A stretch of DNA of 64,000 nt from Streptomyces sp. NBC_00094 (lineage in GTDB: Bacteria; Actinomycetota; Actinomycetes; Streptomycetales; Streptomycetaceae). The notes under the pieces are model-generated. The model was given only the letters and a program-made list of their open reading frames with translations. It searched no databases and was not told where the DNA came from. Both the position numbers and the translations under genes were made by a program. This document shows, piece after piece, positions 16,312 through 24,947 of the stretch. Positions within the stretch are counted from its first letter, which is position 1, and each line of letters begins with the position of its first letter. The stretch lies in the NCBI RefSeq assembly GCF_026343125.1, contig NZ_JAPEMB010000001.1, positions 124,001-188,000 on the forward strand. The letters run 5' to 3'.

Positions 16312-19062
16312 GTGGTGTCCGTGGTACCTGTCGTGTCCTCACCGTCCGCCACCGCGGCCGCTCCTCCGCGATCGACCGTGGCCGTCGTCGGCGCCGGCGC
16401 CGCCGGTGCGCTCGTCGCCGTACAGCTGTGCGAAGCGGCCGCACGGCGGCGCGTCCCGCTCGACCTGGTCCTCGTCGACCCCGCACCGGAGGCCGGTCGA
16501 GGTGTCGCGTACGCCACCGAGGTCCCCGAGCACCGGCTCAACGTGCCGGTCGGCGGCATGAGCTGCTACCCGGACGACCCCGGCCACTTCCGGCGCTGGC
16601 TCTGTCGCCACGGCGATCCCACCGTCACGCCGGCCGACTTCGCCTCCCGGTACCGCTACGGCTCCTACCTCGCCGACACCCTCGGCCGCGCCGTCATCAC
16701 CGCGCACGGCACGGTCTCCGTACGGCGGCTGCGCACCAGGGCCACGGGGTGCGCCGACGCGGCCGGCGGGCGGGTGGAGCTCCGGCTCGCCGACGGCGGC
16801 ACGGTGACGGCCGACAGCGTCGTTCTCGCCACCGGGCCGGCGGCAGGCCGGGCGGGCTGGGCCCCGGCCGAGCTGGTCGCCTCCGAGCGGTTCGTCGCCC
16901 GGCCCTGGGCCCCGGGCGCGCTCGACGGCGTCGGCGCGTCGGACGACGTCCTCCTCGTCGGCACCGGTCTCACCGCCGTCGACCTCGCACTGGTCCTCGA
17001 CCGTCCCGGCCGCACGGTGCACGCCGTGTCCCGCAGCGGCCTGCTCCCCCAGCCGCACGCGGTCGCGCCCCTGCCCCCCGTATCCCCGCCGCCCGGCCTC
17101 GCCGACCTCCCCTTCCACCGTCTCCGCAGGGAGCTGACCCGCCACTTCGCCGCCACGCGACGCGTCCACGGCGACTGGCGGCCCGCGCTCGACGGGCTGC
17201 GGCCCGAGATCGTACGGCTCTGGCAGGGCCTCACCGACGACGAGCGGGCGGAGTTCCTCGGCCGCGACGCCACCCCGTGGAACGTGCTCCGGCACCGCAT
17301 GGCCCCGTCCACCGCCGAGACCGTCGCCCGGGCCCGCGCGGCCCGCAGACTCCGCGTCCACTCCGGCCGGATCACCTCCACGAGTCCGGCGGAGGACGGC
17401 GGCCTCGTCGTCTCCCTCGGCGACGGCCGCGAGGTGCGCGTGGCCTGGGTCGTGGACTGTACGGGGCCCGGGCTGCGGGCCGACGCCGGCGGGGACCCGC
17501 TGTGGAGCGGGCTGCTGGCCGACGGGCTCGCCGTCCCCGGTCCGCTGGGCATCGGCGTGTCCACCGACCACGGCCGACTGCTCGACGCGGCAGGCCACTC
17601 CGGGCGGCCGCTGTTCACGCTGGGCGCGCCCCGGCGGGGCGAGCTGTGGGAGACGACCGCGATCCCCGAGATCCGCACCCAGGCCAAGGAGATCGCCGAG
17701 GCCGTGCTCGCGCCGTTCACGCTCGCTCCCCGGGCCGTACGCCGGCGGCCCACCGACCAGTTCGGGCTGCCGCTGTCCACCCATGGCGCCGCCGCGGCCT
17801 CCTTCCGGTGCGGCGTCTCCCGGGTGATCACGGTGCGGGCGAAGGCGGCCGAGGCGTTCGCGCGCGCCACCGAGCTGGACCCCGGGTTCGCGCTCGGGCA
17901 CGCCGCGCTCGCCCTGCTCGGGCACGAGTGCGGGGCCGACGTCGACGTCGCCCGGGAGCTCGCGGACGCCCAGCGCTGCGTGCGCGAACGCGGGGACGAG
18001 CGGGAGCAGTCGTTCGTCGACGTCGTCACGCGCCGCGTCACGGGACACGGAGCGGGACACACAGCGGGACACGGGACAGGAGATGGCGACGCGGCACTCG
18101 TCGGGCATCTCGACCGCTTCCCCGGCGACGCGCTCGCACTCGGCATCGCGGTCCCCACCATCGCCTTCTCCGGCATCGCGGATCTCGACGGCACACTGGC
18201 CCTGGACCTCGTGGAGCGGACCGCGCCCGTCTACGAAGGGCACTGGTTCCACACCTCGCTCCTCTCCTTCGTCCGCCAGGAGCAGGGACGGATGGAGGAG
18301 GCCGGCGAGCTCGCCCGGGCGGCGCTCACCGCGGAACCCGCCTCCGGGCACGCCGTGCACGCCCTCGCCCACGTCCACTACGAGTCGGGGCAGCACGGCG
18401 CCGGCCGGGACTGGCTCGACGGCTGGATCGGCGGCCACGGGCGCGGCGCCGTGCACCGGGCGCACTTCTCCTGGCACGTGGCGCTGCACGAGCTGGCCCT
18501 CGACGACTCGGCGGCCGTGCGCCGCCGGTGGTTCGCCCAGCTCGCCCCCGGGCAGGTGAACGGGGTACGGGCCCTCGTCGACTCCGGGTCGCTGCTGTGG
18601 CGGGCCCGGATGTCGCGGAACTGGACCGGCCGCGTCCCCGTCGACGGCGTCCTCGACGCTGTCGCCCGCGAGCTGGTCGAGCGTCCCGCGACCGCGTTCA
18701 CGGCCTTGCACAGCGCCATCGCCCTCACCGCCGCGGGCGACCTCCCGGCGCTCCGCCGCCTGCGCACCCACGCGGCCGGCGCCGACCCGGTGCAGCGGGA
18801 GGTCGTCGTACCGCTGTGCAGCGCGCTGGAAGCCGTACTGGAGGAGGAGTGGGCCACGGCGGTACGCGAACTGCGCGGCCTTCTGCCCTCGCTGCGCCGG
18901 GTGGGAGGCAGCGCGGCACAGCGCGAGGTCGTCGAGGAGACCCTGCTGTACGCGCTGGTGGAGGCGGGTCACAGTGACACCGCCCGCCACCTCCTCGAAC
19001 AGCGCCTCGACCGCCGGGCGTCCCCGCTCGACCGGCGGAGGCTCGCCGGGCTGCCCGCCTGA
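16312..19062 (+). CDS. FAD/NAD(P)-binding protein fused to a TTC38-like TPR protein
   Basis: One uninterrupted frame of 916 residues from a GTG at 16312 with GGAGG five bases upstream. Residues ~25-480 are a flavoprotein of the pyr_redox_9 type: VAVVGAGAAGALVAVQLCE at the N-terminus, HRLNVPVGGMSCYPDDPGHF, a second dinucleotide motif DVLLVGTGLTAVDLALVL and VVDCTGPG. From about residue 500 the protein becomes a tetratricopeptide-type helical repeat: AKAAEAFARATELDPGFALGHAALALLGHE, then HWFHTSLLSFVRQEQGRMEEAGELARAAL and HAVHALAHVHYESGQHGAGRDWLDG. That part resembles the TTC38 family. The join is near FGLPLSTHGAAAASF (residues 484-498). A true fusion is plausible, but so is deletion between two neighbouring genes. 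Confidence 0.75.
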   Translation: MVSVVPVVSSPSATAAAPPRSTVAVVGAGAAGALVAVQLCEAAARRRVPLDLVLVDPAPEAGRGVAYATEVPEHRLNVPVGGMSCYPDDPGHFRRWLCRHGDPTVTPADFASRYRYGSYLADTLGRAVITAHGTVSVRRLRTRATGCADAAGGRVELRLADGGTVTADSVVLATGPAAGRAGWAPAELVASERFVARPWAPGALDGVGASDDVLLVGTGLTAVDLALVLDRPGRTVHAVSRSGLLPQPHAVAPLPPVSPPPGLADLPFHRLRRELTRHFAATRRVHGDWRPALDGLRPEIVRLWQGLTDDERAEFLGRDATPWNVLRHRMAPSTAETVARARAARRLRVHSGRITSTSPAEDGGLVVSLGDGREVRVAWVVDCTGPGLRADAGGDPLWSGLLADGLAVPGPLGIGVSTDHGRLLDAAGHSGRPLFTLGAPRRGELWETTAIPEIRTQAKEIAEAVLAPFTLAPRAVRRRPTDQFGLPLSTHGAAAASFRCGVSRVITVRAKAAEAFARATELDPGFALGHAALALLGHECGADVDVARELADAQRCVRERGDEREQSFVDVVTRRVTGHGAGHTAGHGTGDGDAALVGHLDRFPGDALALGIAVPTIAFSGIADLDGTLALDLVERTAPVYEGHWFHTSLLSFVRQEQGRMEEAGELARAALTAEPASGHAVHALAHVHYESGQHGAGRDWLDGWIGGHGRGAVHRAHFSWHVALHELALDDSAAVRRRWFAQLAPGQVNGVRALVDSGSLLWRARMSRNWTGRVPVDGVLDAVARELVERPATAFTALHSAIALTAAGDLPALRRLRTHAAGADPVQREVVVPLCSALEAVLEEEWATAVRELRGLLPSLRRVGGSAAQREVVEETLLYALVEAGHSDTARHLLEQRLDRRASPLDRRRLAGLPA

Positions 19063-19204
19063 GGACGGCATGGGTGCGCCGGTACCGGTGCCTTGGGGCG
19101 GGGCCGGTGCCGGTGCGTTGGGCAGGGCCGGTGCCGGCGCCTCCGGCGGCGCGGGGCCCGGCCGTCAGGGTGCCGTCCCGCCCGCGTCACGTGGGCGCGG
19201 GTGC
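19063..19204. other. GC-rich imperfect repeat spacer
   Basis: This gap holds degenerate GGTGCCGGTGC-type repeats and no gene. It ends at the left end of the MITE-like element. Confidence 0.5.
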
Positions 19205-19406
19205 CTAGGGCCTGTCTGACAATTGGCGTCGGATAGGCCGGGTCGTTCGGTGCGTGCGATCGGCGTGCGGCCGGGGCGTCCTCGTAGCGGTGGGGGTACC
19301 TCCCGTGCCCGAAGGGCTACGGGGGACTACGGGGGCGTCACGGCCGTGCGGCGAGCGTGCGTACCGGGCGGGCCGGACCCGACGGGAATTGTCAGACAGG
19401 CCCTAG
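19205..19406. mobile_element. MITE-like element with 20-bp perfect inverted ends
   Basis: CTAGGGCCTGTCTGACAATT (19205-19224) is the exact reverse complement of 19387-19406. The element is 202 bp long and has no room for a transposase. Removing CTAG leaves 17-bp ends starting GGGCCTGTCTGAC; CTAG fits the YTAR target duplicated by IS5-type elements, so it may be the target duplication. Ends of this form resemble those of IS5-family elements in streptomycetes, which is recollection. The right end supplies the TAG stop of the monooxygenase gene. Confidence 0.75.
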
Positions 19407-21148
19407 AGGGCCGCGAGGTAGCCGGAGAGGGCCGCCGCCGTGCCGGCGAGCGGGAAGCGTGCGCCGAGCTGGCCGTCCGGGCGGACGACGAAGCCTGTCG
19501 GGCCGTCGGTGCGGTAGAGCCGGGCGAACTCCCCTGCCGCGTCGCGGTATCCGGCGACGGGCAGCGCGTCGGGGGGCGTCGGCGGCGCTTCGCGGGCGAG
19601 GACGGCGAGGACGTCCAGGGCGGGGAGGAGTCGCGGGGAGGGTGCGGTGTTCGGGTGCCCGGGCTCGTCCGGGGTGCCGTCGGTTCCCCGCACCGTCCCC
19701 GGAGCCGCCGTGGCCGCCGTCGCCGCCGCGGCGGCCGCGAGGTCGGCGGGTTCTGCCGCGTACAGGAGCACCACGTGTCCCGGGCGGCCGCGCAGGATGT
19801 CGAGGAGGCGCAGCGAGTAGGCGGCGACGGCGGTGGTGAGACCGGCGCAGTCCGGGGCCCGGTCTCCGGGCTGGGGCGCGTCGGCCGGTCCGTACTCCCG
19901 GCCGGCGAGCGGGCCTCCCCGGTAGCCGACGAGGAGTTGGGCCTCGCGGAGCAGCAGCGTCCGCGGATCGTCCGACTCGGTGTCGATGCCGTGGGCCGCG
20001 TGGCGAACGGTCCGGCCGACGACCTCCTCCCCCACCGGACGGCGCTCGGCGTCGTAGGTGCCGAGGAGGTCGGGGCGCGCTTCGCCCCGGACGACGAGGG
20101 CGAGTTTCCAGGCCAGGTTGCAGGCGTCCTGGATACCGGTGTTCATGCCCTGGGCGCCGGTGGGCGGGTGGATGTGGGCGGCGTCGCCCGCGACGAAGAC
20201 CCGTCCGTAGCCGTAACGGTCGACGATCCGGTGGCTGATACGGAAGACGGAGGACCAGCGCATCCGGGACAGGACGGCGGGCCTGGGCGCGAGGCGGTCC
20301 ACGACGGTCTGGATGTCGGACAGTCGCGGGGCCCGGCCGCCGCTCGCCAGGCCGTGGGCCACGCCGTCGTCCTGCCCGCCGCCGGTCCTGCCGGCGGGCG
20401 GGGCGGCGGGCGGGGCGGCGTGCTGCGTGGCGAGTTCCGGCGGGACCCGCATCGACATGCGGTAGCGGCCTGCCCCGGGCAGCGGGATGCAGACCAGCAC
20501 GTCGTCGGCGGATCCGTCGTCGGCGAGATGGCTGGACCGTACGCCGTATCCGTACGGGAGGTCCCAGTCGGCCACGACGTCGGCCAGCATGTACTCCTCC
20601 GGGAAGGCCCCGCCCTCGAAGGTGAGGCCGAGCTGCTTGCGTACGACGCTGTGGGCGCCGTCGCAGCCGACGAGATACCGGGCCCGGACCTCCTCCTCGG
20701 TGCCGTCGGCGGTACGCAGGACGGCGGTGACGCCGTGCTGGTCCTGGCTGAACGACACCAGTTCCGTGCCGCGCTCGACGGCCACGCCCAGGCCGGCGAC
20801 GTACTCCTCGAGCAGGCGCTCGGTCGCGTACTGCGGTAGCGCGGCGAACCCGTAGGGCACCTCGGGCGGGAGCACGAGGTCGATCCGGTTCCGTTCCCGG
20901 CCGTTGACGTAGACCAGCTGGCCGCGCAGTTCGGCGGCGGCTTCCAGGACGGCGCGGGCCAGGCCCATCCGGTCCCAGATCTCCAGGGTGCGCGGCTGGA
21001 TCCCGACTGCCTTCGCGTACGGGAGGCGGGCCTGGAGCCGGTCGACCAGCCGGCAGCGCACGTGGTGACGGAGCAGTTCGGCGGCGGCGCTCAGTCCGAC
21101 CGGACCGGCGCCCACGACCAGTACGTCGACCATCCGGGTACGCGCCAC
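19403..21148 (-). CDS. FAD-dependent aromatic monooxygenase (PheA/TfdB type)
   Basis: 581 residues from ATG 21148. The PHBH-fold motifs are all present: VDVLVVGAGPVGLSAAAELL (Rossmann), ARYLVGCDGAHSVVRKQLG (DG motif) and GRVFVAGDAAHIHPPTGAQG (GD motif), followed by MNTGIQDACNLAWKLALV. The C-terminal ~180 residues are a thioredoxin-like domain as in phenol hydroxylases and polyketide hydroxylases (VAAYSLRLLDILRGRPGHVVLLYAAE). It hydroxylates an aromatic or polyketide substrate with NADPH and O2. No polyketide cluster is nearby. The stop codon comes from the inserted MITE, so the original C-terminus was probably a little different. A spacer of 96 bp separates it from the exporter gene upstream on the same strand. 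Confidence 0.85.
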   Translation of the reverse strand: MARTRMVDVLVVGAGPVGLSAAAELLRHHVRCRLVDRLQARLPYAKAVGIQPRTLEIWDRMGLARAVLEAAAELRGQLVYVNGRERNRIDLVLPPEVPYGFAALPQYATERLLEEYVAGLGVAVERGTELVSFSQDQHGVTAVLRTADGTEEEVRARYLVGCDGAHSVVRKQLGLTFEGGAFPEEYMLADVVADWDLPYGYGVRSSHLADDGSADDVLVCIPLPGAGRYRMSMRVPPELATQHAAPPAAPPAGRTGGGQDDGVAHGLASGGRAPRLSDIQTVVDRLAPRPAVLSRMRWSSVFRISHRIVDRYGYGRVFVAGDAAHIHPPTGAQGMNTGIQDACNLAWKLALVVRGEARPDLLGTYDAERRPVGEEVVGRTVRHAAHGIDTESDDPRTLLLREAQLLVGYRGGPLAGREYGPADAPQPGDRAPDCAGLTTAVAAYSLRLLDILRGRPGHVVLLYAAEPADLAAAAAATAATAAPGTVRGTDGTPDEPGHPNTAPSPRLLPALDVLAVLAREAPPTPPDALPVAGYRDAAGEFARLYRTDGPTGFVVRPDGQLGARFPLAGTAAALSGYLAAL

Positions 21149-21244
21149 GCTGCCTCCCAGCGCCTGGCCCCCAATCGGTCCCGTCTCCCATAGTCACCCG
21201 TCGGCGCGTGCGCTGCGAGCCGGGCACGGTGTGACGCGCGCCGG

Positions 21245-22594
21245 TCAGTCCCTCCGCTCCGGGGCCGGGGCCGTCCGCGCGAAGTGGCGGGCGGTGGGCA
21301 CCAGTGCCGCCGCCGCCGGTACGAGGAAGCAGGCGGCGGCGCAGACGCCGAGTACGGCCGTGACGCCGAAGGCCTCGATGGCCGGGGCGATCAGGGCGAG
21401 GCCGACCGGCGCCAGGCCGTAGGAGACGAGGAAGTCCAGCGACGAGACGCGGGCCAGCTTGTCCGGGGCGGCCTCGCGCTGGGTGGCGGTGAACCAGGGC
21501 ACGTTGAACAGCTCGATGCCGATCCCGGCGACGGCGTACGCGGCGACGACGACGACCGGGTGCACGGGCAGCATCAGGCTCAGCGGGGCGAAGCCGTACA
21601 CACCGAGCCCGGCGAAGGCGGCCCAGCCCTGGGAGCGCGGTCGCCAGCGGGCGATGACCAGGGCTCCGGCGAGCGCGCCGACGGTGTACGCGGTCATGGC
21701 CGCGGCGAGGACCCACTCCGTGCCGTACCGGTCCCGGCTGATCAGGGGCAGGGCGACGCTGGTGGCGGAGTATCCGAGGGCGATGACCGCGACGAGGGCG
21801 GACAGTCCGGCGAGGAACCAGGGGTGGCGCCGTGCCTCGCGTATGCCCTCGAGGAACTCGGCGCGGAAGCCCGCGCGCGGCGACGCCGGCGGGTCGGACG
21901 GGTCCGGCTCCGTGGCGGTCGAGCCCGTGGCGGATCCCGTGGTCGAGCCCGTGGTCGAGCCCTCTGCCGACTTCTTGACGGACCCGTTGCCGGATCCCTT
22001 GCCCGGGACGAGTGCGGCGACAAGCCAGAGCAGGCCGATGCCGAGCAGCAGCGTCCCGATGTCCAGGAACGCGGCGAGCAGCGCGGTCAGCGCGGGGCCG
22101 GCGAGGGTGGAACCGCGTACGGCCATGGTCATGGCGGCGTTGGCCTGTTGGCGGCGCTCGGGGTCGACGGTCTCGGCGGTGAGCGCCTGGAACGCCGGGC
22201 GGCAGGCGCCCTGTCCGGCGCCCGCGAGGGCGGCCGCCGCCGTCATCAGCACGAGCGAGTGGCCGAGTCCGAAGGCGAGGAGGGGTGCGGCGACCGCGGC
22301 CGCGAGTCCGGACCAGAGGACGACGGCGCGGCGGGAGTGCCGGTCGGCCAGTACGCCTCCGACGGCGACGGCGACGAGGAAGCCGGCGGTGCGTGCGGCG
22401 AGGACCAGGCCGAGGCCGGCGGCGTCGAGGTCGCGGTGCAGTACGGCGAGTCCGAGGACGAACGGCAGGGCCCAGGTGGCGAGCCCCGAGGCGGTGGTGC
22501 CCGCCCACAGGCGTAGGAACGCGGGGTCACGGAGGACCGAACGAGGGGGCGGGGTCTCGGACTTGGCCGCCAGGGGCGTGGGTGTGGTGACCAC
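21245..22594 (-). CDS. MFS exporter (EntS-like) at the metallophore locus
   Basis: 449 residues, 12 predicted membrane helices, beginning LRDPAFLRLWAGTTASGLATWALPFVLGLAVLH, which is the opening typical of EntS-like siderophore exporters. The loop motif GGVLADRHSRRAVVLWSG between helices 2 and 3 is present. A long central loop (residues ~200-240) is a low-complexity GST/STTG repeat. It is divergent from the binding-protein operon, with a Zur-like box 58-78 bases upstream of its start, so it probably shares its regulation. Likely role: export of the chelator made by the operon's enzymes. Export of another compound is possible. Confidence 0.82.
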   Translation of the reverse strand: MVTTPTPLAAKSETPPPRSVLRDPAFLRLWAGTTASGLATWALPFVLGLAVLHRDLDAAGLGLVLAARTAGFLVAVAVGGVLADRHSRRAVVLWSGLAAAVAAPLLAFGLGHSLVLMTAAAALAGAGQGACRPAFQALTAETVDPERRQQANAAMTMAVRGSTLAGPALTALLAAFLDIGTLLLGIGLLWLVAALVPGKGSGNGSVKKSAEGSTTGSTTGSATGSTATEPDPSDPPASPRAGFRAEFLEGIREARRHPWFLAGLSALVAVIALGYSATSVALPLISRDRYGTEWVLAAAMTAYTVGALAGALVIARWRPRSQGWAAFAGLGVYGFAPLSLMLPVHPVVVVAAYAVAGIGIELFNVPWFTATQREAAPDKLARVSSLDFLVSYGLAPVGLALIAPAIEAFGVTAVLGVCAAACFLVPAAAALVPTARHFARTAPAPERRD

Positions 22595-22621
22595 GGTGTG
22601 GTGACTCCTTGGAGGGCGTGC

Positions 22622-22645
22622 TCGGGGGCGGAGAGCAGCCCCCGA
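22622..22645. promoter_or_regulatory. Stem-loop in the exporter leader
   Basis: TCGGGGGC (22622-22629) pairs with GCCCCCGA (22638-22645) across an 8-base loop. It lies between the Zur-like box and the exporter start, so it would be in the 5' leader of the exporter message and could affect stability or translation. Confidence 0.4.
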
Positions 22646-22651
22646 GGTCGT

Positions 22652-22672
22652 TAATGGAAATGATTGCCATTA
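22652..22672. promoter_or_regulatory. Zur-like box shared by the divergent exporter and uptake/biosynthesis operon
   Basis: A 21-bp palindrome: outer arms TAATGG and CCATTA are exact, and the core AAATGATT is nearly symmetrical. It matches 18 of 21 positions of an idealised streptomycete Zur site (TGAAAATGATTTTCA flanked by AT-rich bases). It does not match the TTAGG-type iron box found elsewhere in this window. Placement in the 153-bp divergent promoter region predicts zinc-dependent repression of both transcripts. Confidence 0.7.
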
Positions 22673-22747
22673 CAGTACCCTTCGAACGCGGCACTCCTGC
22701 CCGGTGCACGACAACACCCACGCCCTCCCTCCCAGACCGGAGAACCC

Positions 22748-23794
22748 ATGCGCCACCCCGCCCGCCTCGGCATCGCCCTGACCCTCGCCCTCGCCACCGC
22801 CGGCTGCTCCGCAGCGACCGACAACGGCTCCGGGTCCGACACCAAGCCCTCCGCACAGACACCCGCCGAGGCGTCCGCCCAAGCGGCAACCGTCACCAGC
22901 TGCGGCCACCGGATCTCCCTCGCCACGCCCCCGAAGCGGACCGTCGCCCTCGACCAGACCTCGACCGAGACCCTGCTCGAACTCGGACTCCAGGACCGGA
23001 TGGCGGGAACCGCCAACCTCAAGACGAAGATCCCCGCCGCCTACGCGGCCGCCTACGCCACGGTCCCGGTCATCGCACCCAAGATCGCCACCGGCGAGCA
23101 ACTGCGCGCGGCCACCCCCGACTTCGTCGTCGCCGGCTCCGCGGACCTGTTCACCAAGGACCGGGCCGGCACCCGTGAGGAGCTGGCCTCCCTCAAGGTC
23201 CCCACCTTCGTCAGCGCCGTGGACTGCCCCGAGCGGAACCCGGCCGGCACGACCCCCTTCGAGCTGCTCTTCTCCGACTACGAGAACCTCGGCAAGGCCT
23301 TCGGCGCGGAGGAACGGGCGGCCAAGCTCGCCGCCGAACAGCGCGCCGCCGTCGCGAAGGCCGGGACGAACGCCGCGAAGGCCGCCAAGGGGGCCGAACG
23401 GCCCACGGTCGTCTACCTCTACTCCGTCTTCAACGGCATGCCGTACGTGGCGGGCGGCACCGGCCTGCCCAGTGAGATGAGCCGGATCGTCGGCGCGAAG
23501 AACGCCTTCGACGACGTCGACGAGGACTGGCCGGAGGTCTCCTGGGAGGAAGTCGCCGAGCGCGACCCGGACTTCATCGTCATCGGCGACCTGTCCGAGC
23601 GTGGCCGCCCCGGCGACAGCGCCGCCGAGAAGCGCGCCACGATGACCCGGCACCCGGTGATCTCCCGGCTGGCCGCGGTCCGCGACAACAGGATCCTCGA
23701 AGTGCCGGGCATCGAACTGGACCCCTCGGTGCGCTCCGTCCACGCCCTGGGGCTGCTGGCGGACGGCATGAAGGACCTCGGGTATGTCCGCTGA
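22748..23794 (+). CDS. Metal-chelate ABC transporter substrate-binding lipoprotein
   Basis: 348 residues from ATG 22748. The signal peptide ends in a lipobox-like TAGC with the lipidated cysteine at residue 20. The mature protein is of the TroA/BtuF-like class with a helical backbone: KRTVALDQTSTETLLELGLQDRMAGTA, ATPDFVVAGSADLF, and the C-lobe MPYVAGGTGLPSEMSRIVGAKNAFDD followed by WEEVAERDPDFIVIGD. These are hallmarks of binding proteins for siderophores, haem and cobalamin. It is anchored outside the membrane. The gene overlaps the permease start by 11 bases. The Zur-like box makes a zinc-loaded chelator a better guess than ferric siderophore. Confidence 0.88.
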   Translation: MRHPARLGIALTLALATAGCSAATDNGSGSDTKPSAQTPAEASAQAATVTSCGHRISLATPPKRTVALDQTSTETLLELGLQDRMAGTANLKTKIPAAYAAAYATVPVIAPKIATGEQLRAATPDFVVAGSADLFTKDRAGTREELASLKVPTFVSAVDCPERNPAGTTPFELLFSDYENLGKAFGAEERAAKLAAEQRAAVAKAGTNAAKAAKGAERPTVVYLYSVFNGMPYVAGGTGLPSEMSRIVGAKNAFDDVDEDWPEVSWEEVAERDPDFIVIGDLSERGRPGDSAAEKRATMTRHPVISRLAAVRDNRILEVPGIELDPSVRSVHALGLLADGMKDLGYVR

Positions 23795-24947
23795 TCCGGT
23801 GCCCCTGAAGAGGCCCGGGGACCTCCTGCTGCCCTCGGCCCGGGGGTGGGTGGCGACGGAGGGACCCGCGGCCCGATCCGGCACGAAACACGGAGAGTCC
23901 GCGGCCGCCCAGGCCGGTCCCGGTCAGCGTGGGCGGTCCGCCACCGCCCAGGCCGGTCTCCTCCTCCTCGCCGTGGGCGTCGTCGTCGCCTCGTCGGCGG
24001 CTGCCGTTCGCATCGGCACCGCCGACGTGGGCTGGGCCGACCTCGCCCGGATCCTCGGCGCCCGACTCGGCCTGGACGTCGAACCGTTGCCCCCGCTCGT
24101 GGACTCGCTCGTCTGGGACCTGCGGCTGCCGCGGGTACTGATGGCCGCCCTCGTCGGCGCCTCGCTCGCCGTGTGCGGAGCCGTGCTCCAGGCGGTCACC
24201 CGGAACGCGCTGGCCGACCCGTACCTGCTCGGCGTCTCCTCGGGCGCGTCGGCGGGAGCCGTCACCGTGGTCGTCCTCGGCGTCGGCGCGAGCGCGCTCG
24301 GCGTCACGGGCGGCGCGCTCGCCGGGGCGCTGCTCTCGTTCGCGATGCTCCTGTTGCTGCTGAGGCGCACGGGGCTCGACTCGGTCCGCATCGTCCTCAC
24401 CGGTGTGGTCGTCGGCCAGCTCTTCACCGCGCTGACCTCGCTCGTCCTGATGGCCTCGGCGGACGCGGACACCACGCGGGCCGTCACCCACTGGCTGCTG
24501 GGCTCCATGGCCCCGGCCCGCTGGGACACCGTCATGGTCTGCGCGGTCGTCACCCCGCTGGGACTGGCGGCGGCCTGGCTCTGCTCCCACGCCCTCGACG
24601 GGCTCGCGTTCGGCACCGACACCGCCGCGTCCCTCGGGATCGGCGTACGGCATACGCGGATGCTGTTGCTCGTGGTCACGGCCGTGATGACCGCGGTGGC
24701 GGTGGCCACCGTCGGCGCCATCGGGTTCGTCGGCCTGATCGTCCCCCACGGGGTGCGGTTCCTCGTCGGGCCGCTGCACCGGGTGCTGCTGCCCTACACG
24801 GCACTCGCGGGCGCGGTGTTCCTGGTCTGGACGGACGCGCTGGCACGCATCGCCTTCGCGCCCCGCGAGGTGCCCGTCGGCGTCATCACCGCGCTCCTTG
24901 GCGTACCGCTGTTCCTCCTCGTGCTGCGCAGAAGGGGTGAGCTGTGA
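23784..24947 (+). CDS. FecCD-family ABC transporter permease
   Basis: 387 residues; the ATG at 23784 lies inside the end of the binding-protein gene. After a ~55-residue cytosolic extension unusual for the family there are about ten membrane helices. They include LRLPRVLMAALVGASLAVCGAVLQAVTRNALADPYLLGVSSGA, the FecCD signature in which GxxLQxxxRNPLADPxxLGxxxGA is typical, and the late motif VGAIGFVGLIVPHGVRFLVG. It would work as a homodimer with the ATPase. The long N-terminal extension may be an over-extended start; GTG codons further in are alternatives. Confidence 0.88.
   Translation: MSADPVPLKRPGDLLLPSARGWVATEGPAARSGTKHGESAAAQAGPGQRGRSATAQAGLLLLAVGVVVASSAAAVRIGTADVGWADLARILGARLGLDVEPLPPLVDSLVWDLRLPRVLMAALVGASLAVCGAVLQAVTRNALADPYLLGVSSGASAGAVTVVVLGVGASALGVTGGALAGALLSFAMLLLLLRRTGLDSVRIVLTGVVVGQLFTALTSLVLMASADADTTRAVTHWLLGSMAPARWDTVMVCAVVTPLGLAAAWLCSHALDGLAFGTDTAASLGIGVRHTRMLLLVVTAVMTAVAVATVGAIGFVGLIVPHGVRFLVGPLHRVLLPYTALAGAVFLVWTDALARIAFAPREVPVGVITALLGVPLFLLVLRRRGEL

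Noticed and set aside
16339..19071. Long antisense frame covering the flavoprotein-TPR fusion
   Set aside because: Gly/Val/Arg-rich shadow without motifs, whereas the plus strand shows two recognisable domains.
19403..21148. Type II polyketide cluster indicated by the aromatic monooxygenase
   Set aside because: No ketosynthase, acyl carrier protein or cyclase is present anywhere in the window.
19392..22508. Open frame of more than 1000 codons on the minus strand across the monooxygenase and exporter genes
   Set aside because: It is rich in Arg/Pro/Gly, has no domain character, and shadows two genes with complete motifs. Long spurious frames are expected at this GC content.
22652..22672. Iron box for a ferric siderophore system
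   Set aside because: The sequence lacks the TTAGGTTAGG-type arms that are seen at 53332-53357; its AATGATT core fits Zur better.
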